Shown here: positions 8,082 through 17,687 of the stretch, piece after piece
How positions within the stretch are numbered: the stretch's first letter is position 1
Layout of the letters: the number at the start of each line of letters is the position of its first letter
Assembly (NCBI RefSeq): GCF_012726235.1
Contig: NZ_JAASAH010000003.1
Location: 1-64,000, forward strand
From: Streptomyces sp. HNM0574
GTDB lineage: Bacteria; Actinomycetota; Actinomycetes; Streptomycetales; Streptomycetaceae
Direction: 5' to 3'
DNA length: 64,000 nucleotides
Made by a program: the position numbers and the translations under genes
Notes under the pieces: generated by a model
Databases searched by the model: none
What the model was told of the DNA's origin: nothing
Seen by the model: the letters and a program-made list of their open reading frames with translations, nothing else

Positions 8082-9671
8082 TCAGTCCTCCAGGTTCACC
8101 GAGCGGGCCGAGGTGGCGCCGATTTCGCCCTTGATCTCGTTGAGGACGGGGGCGGGGATGGTGTCGTCGACGGTGAGGGCGACGAGGGCCTCGCCGCCCG
8201 CGGTGGCGCGGGAGACCTGCATGCCCGCGATGTTGACGCCCGCCTCGCCGAGGATGCGGCCGACGGTGCCGACGACGCCGGGGCGGTCGGCGTAGCGGAG
8301 GAAGGCCATGTGGTCGGCGAGGGCCAGGTCGATGTCGTGCTCGCCGACGGCGACGACCTTCTGCTGGTGCTTCGGGCCCGCCAGGGTGCCGGAGACGGAG
8401 ATCTCCTCGCCGCTGCTCAGGGTGCCGCGGACGATCACCACGTTACGGTGCTCGGTGGACTCGCTGGAGGTGGTGAGGCGGACCTCGACGCCGCGCTCCT
8501 GCGCGAACAGCGGGGCGTTGACGTAGCTGACCGTCTCGGCGACGACGTCCTCGAACACGCCCTTGAGCGCGGAGAGTTCGAGCACCTTCACGTCGTGCTG
8601 GGTGATCTCGCCGTACACCTCGACGTCCAGCCGGACGGCGACCTCGCCCGCGAGCGCGGTGAAGATCCGGCCGAGGCGCTCGGCCAGCGGCAGCGCCGGG
8701 CGGACGTCCTCGGCGATGACGCCGCCCTGGACGTTCACCGCGTCCGGCACGAGCTCGCCCGCGAGCGCCAGCCGCACGGACTTGGCGACGGCGATGCCCG
8801 CCTTCTCCTGCGCCTCACCGGTGGAGGCGCCGAGGTGCGGGGTGGCGACGACCTGGTCGAACTCGAAGAGCGGGGAGTCGGTGCAGGGCTCGGACGCGTA
8901 GACGTCGAGGCCGGCGCCGGCGACCCGGCCCTCCTTGAGCGCGGAGGCGAGCGCCGTCTCGTCGACGATGCCGCCGCGGGCCGCGTTGATGATCCGGACG
9001 TCGGGCTTGACCTTGTGCAGCGCGTCGTCGCCGATCAGGCCGAGCGTCTCGGGGGTCTTGGGGAGGTGGACGGTGATGAAGTCCGAGACCTCCAGCAGCT
9101 CGTCGAGGGAGAGCAGCTTGACGCCCATCTGGGCCGCGCGGGCCGGCTGCACGAACGGGTCGTACGCGACGACCTTCATGCCGAAGGCGGACATCCGCTG
9201 CGCGACGAGCACGCCGATCCGGCCGAGGCCGACCACGCCGAGGGTCTTCTCGCTGAGCTCGACGCCGGTGTACTTGCTGCGCTTCCACTCGCCGTTCTTC
9301 AGCGCGGTGTTGGCCTGCGGGATGTTCCGCGCGGTGGCGACGATCAGACCGCAGGCGAGCTCGGCGGCGGTGACGATGTTGGAGGTCGGCGCGTTGACGA
9401 CCATGACGCCGGCCTTGGTGGCCGCGGGGACGTCGACGTTGTCGAGACCGACACCGGCGCGGGCCACCACCTTGAGCTTCCCGGCAGCGGCGACGGCCTC
9501 AGCGTCGATCTTGGTGGCGGAGCGCACAAGAACGGCGTCCACATCGGCGATCGCGGGCAGCAGCTCGGCGCGGTCGGCGCCGTTGCACTGCCGGATCTCG
9601 AAGTCCGGGCCCAGCGCGTCGACTGTGGCGGGCGAGAGTTCTTCGGCGATGAGTACTACGGGCTTGCTCAC
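8082..9671 (-). CDS. serA: D-3-phosphoglycerate dehydrogenase
   Basis: A 529-residue enzyme that oxidises 3-phosphoglycerate to 3-phosphohydroxypyruvate with NAD+, the first step of serine synthesis. The substrate domain comes first. The Rossmann fold contains GLGRIGVLVAQRM at about 150. The catalytic Arg is in NAARGGIVDE, the Glu in DVYASEP and the His in TPHLGAST. The long C-terminal half (about 315-529) carries the allosteric substrate-binding and ACT domains typical of the mycobacterial-type long SerA; the ACT domain shows DRPGVVGTVGRILGE. The start is GTG 9671, after CTGGAGACCAC. It is on the same strand as ilvCNB but separated from ilvC by about 380 bp with a terminator, so it probably has its own promoter. 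Confidence 0.97.
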   Translation of the reverse strand: MSKPVVLIAEELSPATVDALGPDFEIRQCNGADRAELLPAIADVDAVLVRSATKIDAEAVAAAGKLKVVARAGVGLDNVDVPAATKAGVMVVNAPTSNIVTAAELACGLIVATARNIPQANTALKNGEWKRSKYTGVELSEKTLGVVGLGRIGVLVAQRMSAFGMKVVAYDPFVQPARAAQMGVKLLSLDELLEVSDFITVHLPKTPETLGLIGDDALHKVKPDVRIINAARGGIVDETALASALKEGRVAGAGLDVYASEPCTDSPLFEFDQVVATPHLGASTGEAQEKAGIAVAKSVRLALAGELVPDAVNVQGGVIAEDVRPALPLAERLGRIFTALAGEVAVRLDVEVYGEITQHDVKVLELSALKGVFEDVVAETVSYVNAPLFAQERGVEVRLTTSSESTEHRNVVIVRGTLSSGEEISVSGTLAGPKHQQKVVAVGEHDIDLALADHMAFLRYADRPGVVGTVGRILGEAGVNIAGMQVSRATAGGEALVALTVDDTIPAPVLNEIKGEIGATSARSVNLED

Positions 9672-9977
9672 GTGGTCTCCAGTCCTGGCGGATCAGCCCC
9701 GGCGTCTGCGGGGCACAGCGGCCGAGTCCCGACGGCCGTAGGCGGTGGAGGGGGGTCATCCCCGCGGGCGCAGGGCAGACACACGACGCTGTGAGCCTGT
9801 GCGAAGCGCTTGTGCTGTGCAGTGTATCCACGGATGCGACCGGCGGTACGGCCCCTCCGGCAATCGATCATCCCCATGCGGGGGCGGGTGTACGCGTGGC
9901 GGATGCCGCCGTGCACGGCCCGTCTCCGGGGGCTCCGGGGCGGTGTGCTGTCAAGTACGCACCCCGGCAACGAGGTT
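9672..9977. other. Gene-free gap upstream of serA
   Basis: This is the serA leader and promoter region, together with the DNA beyond the ilvC terminator. I find no convincing ORF, tRNA or named riboswitch. Short GC-rich palindromes occur (for example around 9755-9770), but none is clear enough to call. Confidence 0.5.
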
Positions 9978-10020
9978 CGGCCCGGGGCGGTCAGCGCGTC
10001 GCGCTGCACGCCCCGGGCCG
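9978..10020 (-). terminator. ilvC terminator
   Basis: A two-stage hairpin lies 30 bp past the ilvC stop. The outer stem is CGGCCCGGGGCG (9978-9989) paired with 10009-10020. The inner stem is CAGCGC (9992-9997) paired with 10001-10006 around a GTC loop. This separates ilvC from serA transcription. Confidence 0.8.
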
Positions 10021-10049
10021 GCGGTTCCGGCGGGCGGCCGGGAGGCGGC

Positions 10050-11105
<1,056 letters not shown>

Positions 11106-11154
11106 CTATGCGGGCCGGGCGGCGCGGATACCGGGAGTTCGCGATCCGGACAGC

Positions 11155-11192
11155 CCCGGGCGCCGTGACGAGGGGTGGGCCACGGCGCCGGG
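11155..11192 (-). terminator. Hairpin between ilvN and ilvC
   Basis: GGCGCCGTG (11159-11167) pairs with CACGGCGCC (11181-11189), with extra G:C pairs possible outside. It lies about 5-40 bp past the ilvN stop, in the gap before ilvC. It may be a partial terminator or an mRNA-processing or stability element that adjusts the ilvBN to ilvC ratio. Confidence 0.55.
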
Positions 11193-11196
11193 GGCG

Positions 11197-11721
11197 TCAG
11201 GCGCTCCGGTCCAGCGCGCGCAGGCTCCGGTCGGTGATGGAGCGGGAGCCGCGCCCTATGGCGATGGTCCCGGACTGGACCAGCTCCTTGATGCCGTACG
11301 GCTCCAGCATCTTGAGCATGGCGTCGAGCTTGTCGCTGCCGCCGGTGGCCTCGATGGTCACGGCCTCCGGCGAGACATCCACGGTCTTGGCGCGGAAGAG
11401 CTGGACGATTTCGACGATCTGGGACCGGGTGTCGTTGTCGGCACGGACCTTCACCAGGACGAGCTCGCGCTGGACCGCGTGGTCCGGCTCCAGCTCGACG
11501 ATCTTGAGCACGTTGACCAGCTTGTTGAGCTGCTTGGTCACCTGCTCCAGCGGAAGGTCCTCGACGTTCACCACGATCGTGATGCGCGAGATCTCGGGGT
11601 GCTCGGTGACACCGACCGCGAGGGAGTCGATGTTGAACCCGCGCCGCGAGAAGAGGGAGGCGATCCGGGCGAGGATGCCGGGGGTGTTCTCCACCAGGAC
11701 GGAGAGCGTGTGCTTGGACAT
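11197..11721 (-). CDS. ilvN: Acetolactate synthase, small regulatory subunit
   Basis: A 174-residue regulatory partner of IlvB. The N-terminal ACT domain (MSKHTLSVLVENTPGILAR and GFNIDSLAVG) binds valine and gives feedback inhibition. The C-terminal ALS_ss domain begins near residue 80 (FRAKTVDVSPEAVTIEATG). The length is normal for the actinobacterial form. It starts 21 bp after the ilvB stop, so it is cotranscribed and probably coupled. The complex makes acetolactate and acetohydroxybutyrate in the cytoplasm. Confidence 0.96.
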   Translation of the reverse strand: MSKHTLSVLVENTPGILARIASLFSRRGFNIDSLAVGVTEHPEISRITIVVNVEDLPLEQVTKQLNKLVNVLKIVELEPDHAVQRELVLVKVRADNDTRSQIVEIVQLFRAKTVDVSPEAVTIEATGGSDKLDAMLKMLEPYGIKELVQSGTIAIGRGSRSITDRSLRALDRSA

Positions 11722-11742
11722 CTGTCGGTACCTCTCCGGTCC

Positions 11743-13614
11743 TCAGTCGTCTTCGTTGTCGCCGAAGTCGGGGCGGACGCCGCGGGCCGCCATGACCTCG
11801 TCGTTGGAGGTGCCCGCCGCGACCATCGGCCAGACCATGGCGTCCTCGTGGACGATGAAGTCCACGACGACGGGACGGTCGTTGATCGCGTTGGCCTTCT
11901 CGATGACGGCGTCGAGCTGGTCGGGGTCCTCGCAGCGGATGCCGACGCAGCCCATCGCCTCGGCCAGCTTCACGAAGTCCGGGACGCGGGTGCCCTTGCA
12001 GGGCTCGCTCGCCTCGTCCGGGCCGTCGTGCAGCTTGGTGTTGCTGTAGCGCTGGTTGTAGAAGAGGGTCTGCCACTGGCGGACCATGCCCAGGGCGCCG
12101 TTGTTGATGATCGCGACCTTGATCGGCACGCCGTTCAGCGCGGCGGTGACCAGCTCCTGGTTCGTCATCTGGAAGCAGCCGTCGCCGTCGATCGCCCAGA
12201 CCGTCTTCCCCGGCTCGCCGACCTTGGCGCCGAGCGCGGCCGGGACGGCGTAGCCCATGGTGCCCAGGCCGCCGGAGTTGAGCCAGGTGGCGGGCTTCTC
12301 GTAGTTGATGAAGTGCGCCGCCCACATCTGGTGCTGGCCGACGCCGGCGGCGAACACCGTGCCCTCGGGGGCGAGTTCGCCGACGCGCTGGATGACCTGC
12401 TGCGGCGAGAGCGAGCCGTCCTCGGGCAGGTCGTAGCCCAGCGGGTAGGACTCGCGCCAGCGGTCCAGCTGCTTCCACCAGTCCGCGTACCTGGCGGTGC
12501 CCGCCCCGGCGGCGGCCTCCTCGTGTGCGGCGTACTCCGCCTGCGCGGCGACCACGAGGTCGGCGAGGACCTCGCGGGCGTCGCCGACGATCGGGACGTC
12601 GGCCGCGCGGTTCTTGCCGATCTCGGCCGGGTCGATGTCGGCGTGGACGATCTTCGCCAGCGGCGCGAAGGAGTCCAGCTTGCCGGTGACGCGGTCGTCG
12701 AACCTGGCGCCGAGCGCGACGATCAGGTCCGCCTTCTGCAACGAGGTGACGGCCGCGACGGTGCCGTGCATGCCGGGCATGCCCAGGTGCTGCGGGTGGC
12801 TGTCGGGGAAGGCGCCGAGGCCCATCAGCGTGGTGGTGACCGGAGCGCCGGTCAGCTCGGCGAGCACCTTCAGCTCGGCCGTCGCGCCCGCCTTGAGCAC
12901 ACCGCCGCCGACGTACAGCACCGGGCGCCTGGACTCGGCCAGCAGCTTCGCGGCTTCCTTGATCTGCTTGGCGTGTGGCTTGGTGACCGGGCGGTATCCG
13001 GGAAGTTCGGCCGTCGGCGGCCAGTTGAAGACCGTCTTCGCCTGGAGCGCGTCCTTGGCGATGTCGACGAGGACGGGGCCGGGGCGGCCGGTGGAGGCGA
13101 TGTGGAACGCCTCGGCGATGACCCGGGGGATGTCCTCCGCGTTCCGCACCAGGAAGTTGTGCTTCGTCACCGGCATCGAGATGCCGCAGATGTCGGCTTC
13201 CTGGAAGGCGTCGGTGCCGATCGAGCCGCCGGCGACCTGGCCGGTGATGGCGACCATGGGGACGGAGTCCATGTTCGCGTCGGCGAGCGGGGTGACCAGG
13301 TTGGTGGCGCCGGGGCCCGAGGTGGCCATGCAGACGCCGACCTTGCCGGTGGCCTGCGCGTACCCGGTGGCCGCGTGCCCCGCGCCCTGCTCGTGCCGCA
13401 CCAGCACGTGCCGGACCTTCGTCGAGTCCATCATCGGGTCGTAGGCGGGAAGGATCGCGCCGCCGGGAATGCCGAATACGGTGTCGGCGCCGACCTCCTC
13501 AAGGGACCGGATGAGGGACTGGGCGCCCGTCATCTGTTCTGCGGCGGCGTTCTGCGCTCCGCCGGTACGGGCCCTCGGCTGCGGTTTCGGGGCCCCGGTG
13601 GCCTGCTCGGTCAT
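11743..13614 (-). CDS. ilvB: Acetolactate synthase, large catalytic subunit
   Basis: A 623-residue TPP- and FAD-dependent enzyme that condenses pyruvate with pyruvate or 2-ketobutyrate. The TPP-activating Glu lies in [11 protein letters not shown]. The pyrophosphate-binding block is [12 protein letters not shown] followed by VAIINN. The central FAD domain begins near [13 protein letters not shown]. The start is ATG 13614 ([11 protein letters not shown]); the frame stays open to 13746, but that extra stretch is the transcribed leader with its attenuator. The Ala/Pro-rich first 30 residues are usual in Streptomyces. It heads the ilvBN(C) operon, and the leader peptide upstream indicates control by charged Ile, Leu and Val tRNA. 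Confidence 0.97.
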   Translation of the reverse strand: MTEQATGAPKPQPRARTGGAQNAAAEQMTGAQSLIRSLEEVGADTVFGIPGGAILPAYDPMMDSTKVRHVLVRHEQGAGHAATGYAQATGKVGVCMATSGPGATNLVTPLADANMDSVPMVAITGQVAGGSIGTDAFQEADICGISMPVTKHNFLVRNAEDIPRVIAEAFHIASTGRPGPVLVDIAKDALQAKTVFNWPPTAELPGYRPVTKPHAKQIKEAAKLLAESRRPVLYVGGGVLKAGATAELKVLAELTGAPVTTTLMGLGAFPDSHPQHLGMPGMHGTVAAVTSLQKADLIVALGARFDDRVTGKLDSFAPLAKIVHADIDPAEIGKNRAADVPIVGDAREVLADLVVAAQAEYAAHEEAAAGAGTARYADWWKQLDRWRESYPLGYDLPEDGSLSPQQVIQRVGELAPEGTVFAAGVGQHQMWAAHFINYEKPATWLNSGGLGTMGYAVPAALGAKVGEPGKTVWAIDGDGCFQMTNQELVTAALNGVPIKVAIINNGALGMVRQWQTLFYNQRYSNTKLHDGPDEASEPCKGTRVPDFVKLAEAMGCVGIRCEDPDQLDAVIEKANAINDRPVVVDFIVHEDAMVWPMVAAGTSNDEVMAARGVRPDFGDNEDD

Positions 13615-13720
13615 CGGCTGTCTCTTCTCGAAAGAGTGCGGGTGTGACGCTCGTCGTCTCGTGCGGTTGATGGCGGTTTCGCACGATGCGGGCTGGTGAG
13701 GTCGAAGGTGCTGGTGCAAC

Positions 13721-13754
13721 AAAAAACCCCCCGTGCCATGAGGCAAGCGAGGGG
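13721..13754 (-). terminator. Attenuator terminator upstream of ilvB
   Basis: On the minus strand a CCCC arm and TGCC-TCAT-GGCA inner stem pair back to a GGGGGG run followed directly by six U residues. A run of six U is uncommon in Streptomyces terminators and marks this as an intrinsic terminator inside the ilv leader. Confidence 0.85.
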
Positions 13755-13796
13755 AGCGCGCCGCTGTGGTCGCGGATCCTGGGAGGCAGGATCCGC

Positions 13797-13838
13797 TCAG
13801 CCGACGCGCTTTCCAAGTACGAGAATTCGGGTGCGCAT
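13797..13838 (-). CDS. ilvB leader peptide [13 protein letters not shown]
   Basis: A 13-residue ORF starts at ATG 13838 and stops with TGA at 13799-13797. Its core Ile-Leu-Val-Leu run (ATT CTC GTA CTT) contains exactly the amino acids made by the downstream operon, and three of those codons (ATT, GTA, CTT) are rare in this high-GC genome, which suits a stalling sensor. A GGGGAGAAGG SD-like stretch precedes it. It begins only 33 bp after the stop of the upstream GGDEF/EAL gene, so the promoter must lie inside that gene's 3' end, or ilv is partly read through. Confidence 0.88.
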   Translation of the reverse strand: MRTRILVLGKRVG

Positions 13839-13871
13839 GGCACTGACCTTCTCCCCGTCAAGCCTCGGGTG

Positions 13872-16800
13872 TCAAGTGGGTGGGACGGGCGTCTCAGCAT
13901 TCGAGCAGGCGGGTGCGGGACCGTCCCCGGCGACCACCCACGGCGGCAGCGCCTCCCGCGCGTCCTGCCTGCGCACCGGCAGCGAACCGGCCACCACGAC
14001 GGACCGCCCGCCCCCGGAATGACCGCCCGACGGACCGGCCACCGGACCCGCGCCGCCCGCGGGCGGCGGCCCGTGCGCCCCCGCCGGAAGACCGCCCCGG
14101 CCGACGCCCGCCGGCGCCCCCGGACCGTTCGTCCCGGATGCCGGACCGCTCCCGCCCGCCCCGCCGGCGGCCGCCGGAACGGCTCCGTGCGCCCCCGGCT
14201 GCGCGGCGGGCGCGTGCGCGGGGCCGCCGGCCGCCTGGGTGCGCGGGCCCGGTACGACGGCGCCCGCGGGCTCCGGCAGCGGGTACGCGCCCAGGGACAG
14301 CGCGCGACGCAGCCGGTGCTCATCCAGCGGGCCGGAGAAGACGGCGCCCTGGCCGTGCGTGCAGCCCATCTCGCGCAGCATCTCGACCTGTTCGGGCAGG
14401 TCGACGCCCTCGGCGACGGAGGTCATGCCCAGGTCGTCGGCGATCCGCAGCAGCCCCGCGGTGATCTTCCGCTGGCGCGGGGACTCCAGTACGCCGTCCA
14501 CCAGCCCCCGGTCCAGCCGCAGGATGTCGATCGGGAGGCGGCGCAGCGCGGAGATGGCCAGGTACCCGCTGCCGAAGCCGTCCAGCGCGATCACCACGCC
14601 GAGCCGGCGCAGCGCCGAGAGCCGGGTCTCCAGCTCGTCGAGCGGGATGCGGGGGTCGCTGTCGGACAGCTCCAGGATCAGGCTGCCCGCGGGCAGTTCG
14701 TGCCGGGCGAGCAGCGCCTCCAGGCTGCTGTGCGTCATGGACCGGTCGATCAGCCGCCGCGCGGGGATGCGCACCGTCACGGGGACGTCGCAGCAGCCCG
14801 CGCGCTGCCGGGCGGCGGCCTGCTCGACGGCCTCCTCGACGACCCAGCGGTTGATCTCGGCCGCCTTGTCGCCCTGGGCGCCCGCGCCCGTCTCGCCGTC
14901 CCGGCCGGCCTGTTCGTGCTGCCCGTCTCCGTCGCCGGTGCGGGCCGGCGCGAAGGGGCCGCCGTCGCGCGCGTCCTGCGCCGGTACGCCCTCGGTGCGC
15001 AGGAACTCGGCCGGGGTGAAGAGGATGCCCTGCGCCGAGCGCCAGCGGGGCTGGGCCGCGACGGCCGTCACCTTGCCCGAGTTGAGGTCCACCACGGGCT
15101 GGTGCAGCAGCGCGAACTCGCCGTCCCGCAGCGCGGTGCGCAGCCGGGAGGCCATCTCGGTGCGCTTGACGACCTCGGCCTGCATCTGCGGCGCGTACAG
15201 CTCGACGCGCGCCTTGCCGCCCTGCTTCGCGCGGTACATCGCCAGGTCGGCGTTGCGCATCAGCGCGGTGGGCGAGATGCCGGGCTCGGCGAAGGCGACG
15301 CCGATGGAGGCGGCGACCCGCACCTCGGTGCCCTCGACGCGGTACGGCTCGGAGAGCGCGATCCGCAGCCGGTCGGCGATCTCGTGGATGCGCAGCTCGC
15401 GTTCGACCTCGGCGTGGGTGCTGGGGTTGCTGTCGCCGAGGATGATCACGGCGAACTCGTCGCCGCCGAGCCGGGCCGCGGTGTCGCCCGCGCGGATCGA
15501 GTCCTGGAGCCGGCGGGCGGCCTGGACGAGGAGTTCGTCGCCCGCCTGGTGCCCGACGGTGTCGTTGACGGCCTTGAAGCCGTCGAGGTCGATGTAGAGC
15601 ACGGCGGCCTCGCTGTCGCCGCCGCGGCGGCCGCCGAGCGCCTGCCGGACCCGCTCGGTGAACAGCGAGCGGTTGGGCAGGTCGGTGAGCGCGTCGTGCG
15701 AGGCGTTGTGCTGCAACTGCGCCTGGAGCCGGACGCGTTCGGTGACGTCCCGGCTGTTGAAGATCAGGCCGCCCTGGTAACGGTTGACCGTGGACTCGAC
15801 GTTGAGCCAGTGCCCCGCGCCGTGCCGGAAGCGGCACTCGATGCGCGTGGAGTGCTCGGTCTCCGGGGAGGCGGCGAGGAAGCGGCGCAGCTCGTGCAGG
15901 ACCCGGCCGAGGTCCTCGGGGTGGATGAACGCGGCGAGTTCGGCGCCGACGAGCGCGTCGCCGTCCCGGCCGTAGACCCCGGCGGCGGCGGGCGAGACGT
16001 AGCGCAGCACGCCGGTGGAGGACGCGATCATGATGACGTCGCTGGAGCCCTGCACCAGCGACCTGAAGTGGTTCTCCTTCTGCGCCAGCTCCTGGGTCAG
16101 CGAGATGTTGTCCAGGAGCATGATGCCCTGGCGTATGACCAGCGCCAGCACGACCGTGCAGCCGGTGAACAGCACGACGCGGTCGACCTCGTGGCCGTCC
16201 ATCGCGTTGTAGAGGATGCCCAGCGTGCACACCGCGGCGGCCAGGTACGGGGTGAGCGCCGCGAGCGAGCCCGCGATCGGGCGGCCGGGCGGCTGCGGCC
16301 GCAGCACCGCCTGCCGTTCCGCCTGGCGCGGCCGCGACGGGGTGCCCGCGCGCCCGGTGCGGCCCGCGCCGCCCTTGGCCGTGCGGCGCCGTCCGCCGCC
16401 GCGCCGTCCGCCTTCGCGGCGGGCGACCCAGGGCGCGTAGGCCAGCAGCAGCGAACCGGCGAACCAGCCCGCGTCGAGGAACTGGCCCGAGCTGTAGTGC
16501 TCGCGGAGCATCGGCGAGGAGAACAGCGCGTCGCACAGCACCGTCAGCACCAGCGCGCCCACGGCGGTGTTGACGGTGGAGCGGTGCGCGGCCGAGCGCT
16601 TGTAGTGCAGCGCCAGCACCAGGCTGATCAGCACGATGTCGAGCAGCGGGTAGGCCAGGTCGAGCGCGGCCCGCAGGACCGAACCGCCCGACAGGAACGA
16701 GGTGTGCGCCAGCGCCAGCGACCAGGAGAGCGTCACCAGCGAACCGGCGATCAGCCAGGCGTCCAGCCCGAGGCAGATCCAGCCGGCCCGCGTGACCGGC

Positions 16801-17387
16801 CGTTTGGCCAGCACGAGCAGCCCGACGACGGCGGGCGGCGCGAAGAGCAGGAAGCAGGCGTCGGCGAGCGACGGGTCGGGAAGCGGCCGCCGCAGGACGA
16901 GTTCGTACCAGCCCCAGACGGCGTTGCCGCAGGCGGCCATCAGCGAGGAGATGCCGAACAGCATCCAGGCGGGCGCGAACGGGCTGCCGCGGTGCGTCCG
17001 CGCGTACCACAGGCAGGAGCAGGCGGCGAGCAGTCCGGCCGCGCTCAGCCCGAAGTCCCCCATGAACAGGGCGACTTCGCGGGAGCCCCAGCCGAGGGCC
17101 GCGCCCACCGCGTACGCCGCGCAGAGGGCGGCGAGCAGCAGCTGCGGCGCGAGCCGGGGCGCGGCGCGGCGCTCGGTGCGCTCAGCCGTGCGCTCCGGCC
17201 GCCCGGTCCGCGCCCCCCAGGGCTGTGCCGCACGCGACCGGCCCCGCGCACGGGGCACGCCCGAGGAGGGCGCGGTACGCGGGGCCGCCGGGGCCGAAGT
17301 CGCCGATGCCGAGGCTGCGGAGGGCACGGCGGGTGCCGACGCCGTCCAGCAGCGGCTCTGTCGTGGGACCGTCCCTCGCAGGGTCAT
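13872..17387 (-). CDS. Membrane PAS-GGDEF-EAL c-di-GMP signalling protein (degenerate EAL)
   Basis: About 1171 residues. A disordered N-terminus of about 85 residues is followed by some ten membrane helices (about 85-400), a PAS domain (HFRSLVQGSSDVIMIASS), a GGDEF domain with intact RLGGDEFAV (Gly-Gly-Asp-Glu-Phe at 641-645), and an EAL-type domain. In the EAL domain the signature is AQP (about 778-780, AAQPRWR) instead of EAL, and DDFG is changed to DGFG (LDGFGSGY), so phosphodiesterase activity is doubtful. A tail of about 120 Pro/Gly/Ala-rich residues ends the protein. It most likely makes c-di-GMP, the signal that controls Streptomyces development through BldD. By position it resembles S. 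coelicolor SCO5511 (from memory). The start is ATG 17387, after GGAGGT. Confidence 0.9.
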   Translation of the reverse strand: MTLRGTVPRQSRCWTASAPAVPSAASASATSAPAAPRTAPSSGVPRARGRSRAAQPWGARTGRPERTAERTERRAAPRLAPQLLLAALCAAYAVGAALGWGSREVALFMGDFGLSAAGLLAACSCLWYARTHRGSPFAPAWMLFGISSLMAACGNAVWGWYELVLRRPLPDPSLADACFLLFAPPAVVGLLVLAKRPVTRAGWICLGLDAWLIAGSLVTLSWSLALAHTSFLSGGSVLRAALDLAYPLLDIVLISLVLALHYKRSAAHRSTVNTAVGALVLTVLCDALFSSPMLREHYSSGQFLDAGWFAGSLLLAYAPWVARREGGRRGGGRRRTAKGGAGRTGRAGTPSRPRQAERQAVLRPQPPGRPIAGSLAALTPYLAAAVCTLGILYNAMDGHEVDRVVLFTGCTVVLALVIRQGIMLLDNISLTQELAQKENHFRSLVQGSSDVIMIASSTGVLRYVSPAAAGVYGRDGDALVGAELAAFIHPEDLGRVLHELRRFLAASPETEHSTRIECRFRHGAGHWLNVESTVNRYQGGLIFNSRDVTERVRLQAQLQHNASHDALTDLPNRSLFTERVRQALGGRRGGDSEAAVLYIDLDGFKAVNDTVGHQAGDELLVQAARRLQDSIRAGDTAARLGGDEFAVIILGDSNPSTHAEVERELRIHEIADRLRIALSEPYRVEGTEVRVAASIGVAFAEPGISPTALMRNADLAMYRAKQGGKARVELYAPQMQAEVVKRTEMASRLRTALRDGEFALLHQPVVDLNSGKVTAVAAQPRWRSAQGILFTPAEFLRTEGVPAQDARDGGPFAPARTGDGDGQHEQAGRDGETGAGAQGDKAAEINRWVVEEAVEQAAARQRAGCCDVPVTVRIPARRLIDRSMTHSSLEALLARHELPAGSLILELSDSDPRIPLDELETRLSALRRLGVVIALDGFGSGYLAISALRRLPIDILRLDRGLVDGVLESPRQRKITAGLLRIADDLGMTSVAEGVDLPEQVEMLREMGCTHGQGAVFSGPLDEHRLRRALSLGAYPLPEPAGAVVPGPRTQAAGGPAHAPAAQPGAHGAVPAAAGGAGGSGPASGTNGPGAPAGVGRGGLPAGAHGPPPAGGAGPVAGPSGGHSGGGRSVVVAGSLPVRRQDAREALPPWVVAGDGPAPACSNAETPVPPT

Positions 17388-17687
17388 CGCACCCACCTCC
17401 CGGACGGAGGCTTCTTCTCGTACTCACGCTGCTGTCCGGCGCACTTCGCGCGCCGCGTCGGCCGCATTCGGGAAGTTCCCCGCCCCGTGCGGCAGTTCGC
17501 CCGTTCGTCGTGCATGCGCCCGTCGCCCCCCTCGTGTCCGGGTATCGCCCCCGTCGGACGATACACCAGATCCGTCACTCAGGGACATAGTGCGGATACA
17601 GAACGTGACGACCTGCGACGTTGTGCTTCCGGAGGGCCACCCTACGCGTCCGTAGCATGGCTTCTGGGGCCCTCGGAGGCCCTTCGG
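17388..17687. other. Gap upstream of the GGDEF/EAL gene
   Basis: This holds the promoter region of the minus-strand GGDEF/EAL gene and the DNA past the end of the dehydrogenase gene. BldD control would be expected for such a gene, but I could not identify a BldD box with confidence. I see no ORF that looks real. Confidence 0.45.

Larger units (their letters stand above)
13718..13838 (-). promoter_or_regulatory. ilvB transcription attenuator (leader peptide, alternative hairpins, terminator)
   Basis: Read on the minus strand, three elements follow in order: a 13-codon leader peptide rich in Ile/Leu/Val codons (13838-13797), a strong hairpin GGATCCTG/CAGGATCC (13794-13774), and a rho-independent terminator ending in six U residues (13754-13721). 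This is the layout of ribosome-mediated attenuation. When Ile, Leu or Val tRNA is uncharged, a ribosome stalled on the peptide would favour a structure that prevents the terminator and lets transcription reach ilvB. Attenuators of this kind ahead of ilvB have been predicted for actinobacteria. The exact antiterminator pairing was not computed. Confidence 0.85.

Noticed and set aside
8310..9794. A 494-codon plus-strand frame opposite serA.
   Set aside because: It is a shadow of serA without family motifs.
14320..17010. An 896-codon alternative minus-strand frame inside the GGDEF/EAL gene.
   Set aside because: The translation is Arg/Ala/Pro-rich noise in the +1 frame, while the other frame holds PAS, GGDEF and EAL domains.
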